Source: CAZAQB01 sp964487155 (GTDB lineage: Bacteria; Pseudomonadota; Gammaproteobacteria; Nitrococcales; Nitrococcaceae). Taken from it: 7,008 nucleotides of DNA. Below the pieces are notes generated by a model. The model did not search any database and had not been told where the DNA came from. It saw only the letters and a list, made by a program, of their open reading frames with translations. The position numbers and the translations under genes were made by a program. Of the stretch, positions 5,716 to 7,008 are shown piece after piece. The stretch covers positions 1-7,008 of the forward strand of contig CAZAQB010000170.1 of NCBI GenBank assembly GCA_964487155.1, in the 5' to 3' direction. The stretch's first letter is position 1; each line of letters starts with the position of its first letter.

Positions 5716-5954
5716 CCGGACGCCGGATGCGCTGCGCTTATCCGGCCTACGCCCTCCGCCCCGAGCCCCGCAGCTCGGCCGAGGCCCGCGTCGGCCGGAT
5801 AAGGCGCGAAGCGCCGCATCCGGCGCCCCACCCGCCTCCGGACGCCGGATGCGCTGCGCTTATCCGGCCTACGCCCTGCGCCCCGGCCCCGCAGCTCGGC
5901 CGAGGCCCGCGTAGGCCGGATAAGGCGCGAAGCGCCGCATCCGGCGCCCCACCC
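5716..5954. repeat. Two tandem REP/BIME modules (four REP units)
   Basis: Two near-identical modules of about 120 bp lie in tandem, starting at 5716 and 5838. They differ by about two substitutions and one indel. Each has a forward REP unit (5722-5750; 5844-5872), a central 10-bp palindrome CTCGGCCGAG (5774-5783; 5895-5904) and a reverse REP unit (5790-5824; 5911-5945). A forward unit is an imperfect hairpin, GCCGGATGCG through CTTATCCGGCCTAC. The reverse unit contains an additional inner stem GGCGC-gaa-GCGCC. The head-to-head arrangement is that of bacterial interspersed mosaic elements. They fill the gap between the convergent ends of typA and the YgjP-like gene, where such elements can block 3' exonucleases or act in termination (established for E. 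coli). No REP-associated transposase is in the window. Confidence 0.9.
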
Positions 5955-5983
5955 CGCGCGGGCAAAGACCCATCGCCAGCCCC

Positions 5984-6685
5984 CTACCCCCGCAGCGCCG
6001 CGCGCCGCTGCCGCCAGTCCGGCATGGCCTCGTCCATCAGCGCCCGAAACCGGGGGCCATGGTCGAATACCCGCAGGTGGGTGAGCTCGTGGACCACCAC
6101 GTAGTCCAGCAGCGCCACCGGGCGCTGGATCAGGGCGAGGTTGAGGGTGATCCAGCCGCGGCTGGAACAGGTGCCCCAGCGAGTGCGCATGGCCCGGATG
6201 CGAAGCCGGGCCGGCGGCAGGCGCCAGTGGCCGAGCTGCTGCCGCCAGTGATCCATGCGCTCCGGGAACAGCTCCCGGGCCCGGGCCCGGTACCAGCCTT
6301 CCAGGGCGCGGCCCAACGCCTGCGTACCCTCGGCCCCGGGCAGGTGCAGCACCTCTCCCCGCAGTCGGCCACGCCCGGCGACCGAACCGACCGCCAGGGT
6401 GACCCAGCCCCCCAGGTAGGGCTGACGGCTGCCGTGGGCCGGGGGGCCGGGACGCTGGGCCGCGGCCTGGCGGCGCCGGGCCCGGTGGCGTTCGACCCAG
6501 CCCCGGCGCTTGTCGAGGAACGCCTCGATGGCCGGGCGCGGGCAGTCCAGCGGAGCCCGCACCTCCACCGCGCCGTCCTCCAGCACATGGATGGCCAGCG
6601 TTCGCCGGCGGCTGCGCCGCAGCCGGCAGGCCAGCGGCGCCTCTCCTGAGAACCGCAGTTCAATCGTTTCGGCTATGGAGGTCAT
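5984..6685 (-). CDS. YgjP-like (SprT-type) zinc metal-dependent hydrolase
   Basis: The 233-residue protein belongs to the YgjP-like/DUF45 family. The zinc site is HELTH (199-203): His199 and His203 as ligands with Glu200 as general base, and His209 in RVFDHGPRF as probable third ligand. Just upstream is the family's second signature, RTRWGTCSSRGWITLNLALI (167-186). The N-terminal half has a beta-rich segment (TIELRFSGEAPLACRLRRSR; LAIHVLEDGAVEVRAP) followed by Arg-rich helices. No signal peptide or membrane segment is seen, so it is probably cytoplasmic. ATG 6683-6685 is forced by an in-frame TGA two codons before it; GAGG lies unusually close, one base before the ATG. Family substrates are poorly known; I recall a nucleotide pyrophosphatase activity reported for E. 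coli YgjP, which should not be assumed here. The gene converges on typA. Confidence 0.88.
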   Translation of the reverse strand: MTSIAETIELRFSGEAPLACRLRRSRRRTLAIHVLEDGAVEVRAPLDCPRPAIEAFLDKRRGWVERHRARRRQAAAQRPGPPAHGSRQPYLGGWVTLAVGSVAGRGRLRGEVLHLPGAEGTQALGRALEGWYRARARELFPERMDHWRQQLGHWRLPPARLRIRAMRTRWGTCSSRGWITLNLALIQRPVALLDYVVVHELTHLRVFDHGPRFRALMDEAMPDWRQRRAALRG

Positions 6686-6742
6686 GCCTCAAAGCCAAAC
6701 CGCAGGGGCATGCTGGAACCCGCGCAGCCCCCTCTCCCCCGG

Positions 6743-6767
6743 CCCCTCTCCCGCGAGGGGAGAGGGG
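6743..6767. repeat. CCCCTCTCCC/GGGAGAGGGG hairpin repeat
   Basis: A perfect 10-bp stem, CCCCTCTCCC (6743-6752) with GGGAGAGGGG (6758-6767), closes a five-base loop. A further CCCTCTCCCCC tract at 6729-6740 offers a competing left arm. The style is that of C/T-rich palindromic repeats scattered through many proteobacterial genomes. No T-tract follows on either strand, so a Rho-independent terminator is not supported. Confidence 0.7.
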
Positions 6768-6834
6768 TGAAGAGGCGGCTGCCGGCGCGCGCCCCGCGCA
6801 ACCCGCGAGGGTGAAGAGGCGGCTGCCGGCGCGC
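6765..6834. repeat. Direct repeat of 26 bp, spaced 44 bp
   Basis: The 26-base unit starting GGGTGAAGAGGCGGCTGCC occurs identically at 6765-6790 and 6809-6834. Each copy follows a CCCGCGAGGG-like lead (6751-6760; 6802-6811). A degenerate lead, CCCGCAAGGGTGGGCAGAG, recurs at 6850-6868. The first copy runs straight out of the hairpin at 6743-6767. The function is unknown. No convincing protein is encoded in this stretch. Confidence 0.75.
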
Positions 6835-7008
6835 TCGCTCCCACGCGGCCCGCAAGGGTGGGCAGAGCGAAGCCCACCGTCTTCGTGGGGCACTGGCTAC
6901 TGGGTACGTATCTGACCATACGCTTCGACTGGCGGCGCCCCGGGCTTGGCACCGCCTGGGACTCTGCCGCCGTAGACCCACGTTGCGAAGAAACGTGGGG
7001 GCCGGCGT
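6835..7008. other. Non-coding tail with three possible hairpins; no gene recognised
   Basis: Stem A pairs GGTGGGC (6857-6863) with GCCCACC (6872-6878). Stem B pairs CCCAC (6873-6877) with GTGGG (6885-6889) and excludes stem A because both use the same bases. Stem C pairs CCCACGTT (6977-6984) with AACGTGGG (6992-6999) around a seven-base loop. The minus-strand open frames here have arbitrary composition and no recognisable domain. I see no tRNA, and no start of a following gene before the window ends. It may be the leader or trailer of a gene lying to the right. Confidence 0.45.

Noticed and set aside
3726..5831. Long minus-strand open frame (701 codons) opposite typA
   Set aside because: It is a shadow caused by the high-GC codon usage of typA, spans the repeat and REP regions, has low-complexity His/Val/Ala-rich composition and no recognisable domain.
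6743..6767. Rho-independent terminator at the CCCCTCTCCC hairpin
   Set aside because: No T-rich run follows the stem on either strand, and no gene ends immediately before it.
6660..6981. Minus-strand open frames at the right edge (77-99 codons)
   Set aside because: They translate hairpins and direct repeats, have no domain, and overlap one another in several frames.

Overview
The window is high-GC DNA with genes typical of a gammaproteobacterium: ubiX, ttcA, typA and the PA2779/PA2778 pair named after Pseudomonas aeruginosa loci. The genus cannot be told from the sequence. No tRNA, rRNA, CRISPR array, phage gene or transposase gene is visible.

Layout, left to right: the 3' end of ubiX (+), with prenyl-phosphate-binding residues recognisable in the fragment; a 167-bp element bounded by 33-nt inverted arms; a secreted retropepsin-like aspartic protease (-); a second, different inverted-repeat element; ttcA (-), the tRNA 2-thiocytidine synthetase; a divergent promoter region; a PA2779-family small membrane protein (+) and, 30 nt downstream, a PA2778-family C39-like cysteine peptidase lipoprotein with TPR-like helices (+); a second copy of the decamer-armed element with a different interior; typA/bipA (+), a ribosome-associated GTPase; a near-identical tandem pair of REP/BIME units between convergent genes; a YgjP-like zinc metal-dependent hydrolase (-); and about 320 bases holding no gene I can support, filled with hairpins and a 44-bp-period direct repeat.

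The genes fall into two themes. Housekeeping functions are cofactor/quinone biosynthesis (ubiX), tRNA thiolation (ttcA) and ribosome-associated GTPase (typA). The others are peptidase-like proteins: a periplasmic or membrane-anchored retropepsin, an outer-membrane lipoprotein C39-like peptidase paired with a membrane-anchored partner, and a probably cytoplasmic HExxH hydrolase. The PA2779/PA2778 pair is the best candidate for an uncharacterised system: a peptidase plus a possible dedicated substrate or membrane partner.

Four of the gene gaps are occupied by repeat elements from at least four unrelated families, all built from inverted or tandem short units. This repeat load, rather than the gene content, is the most unusual structural property of the window.
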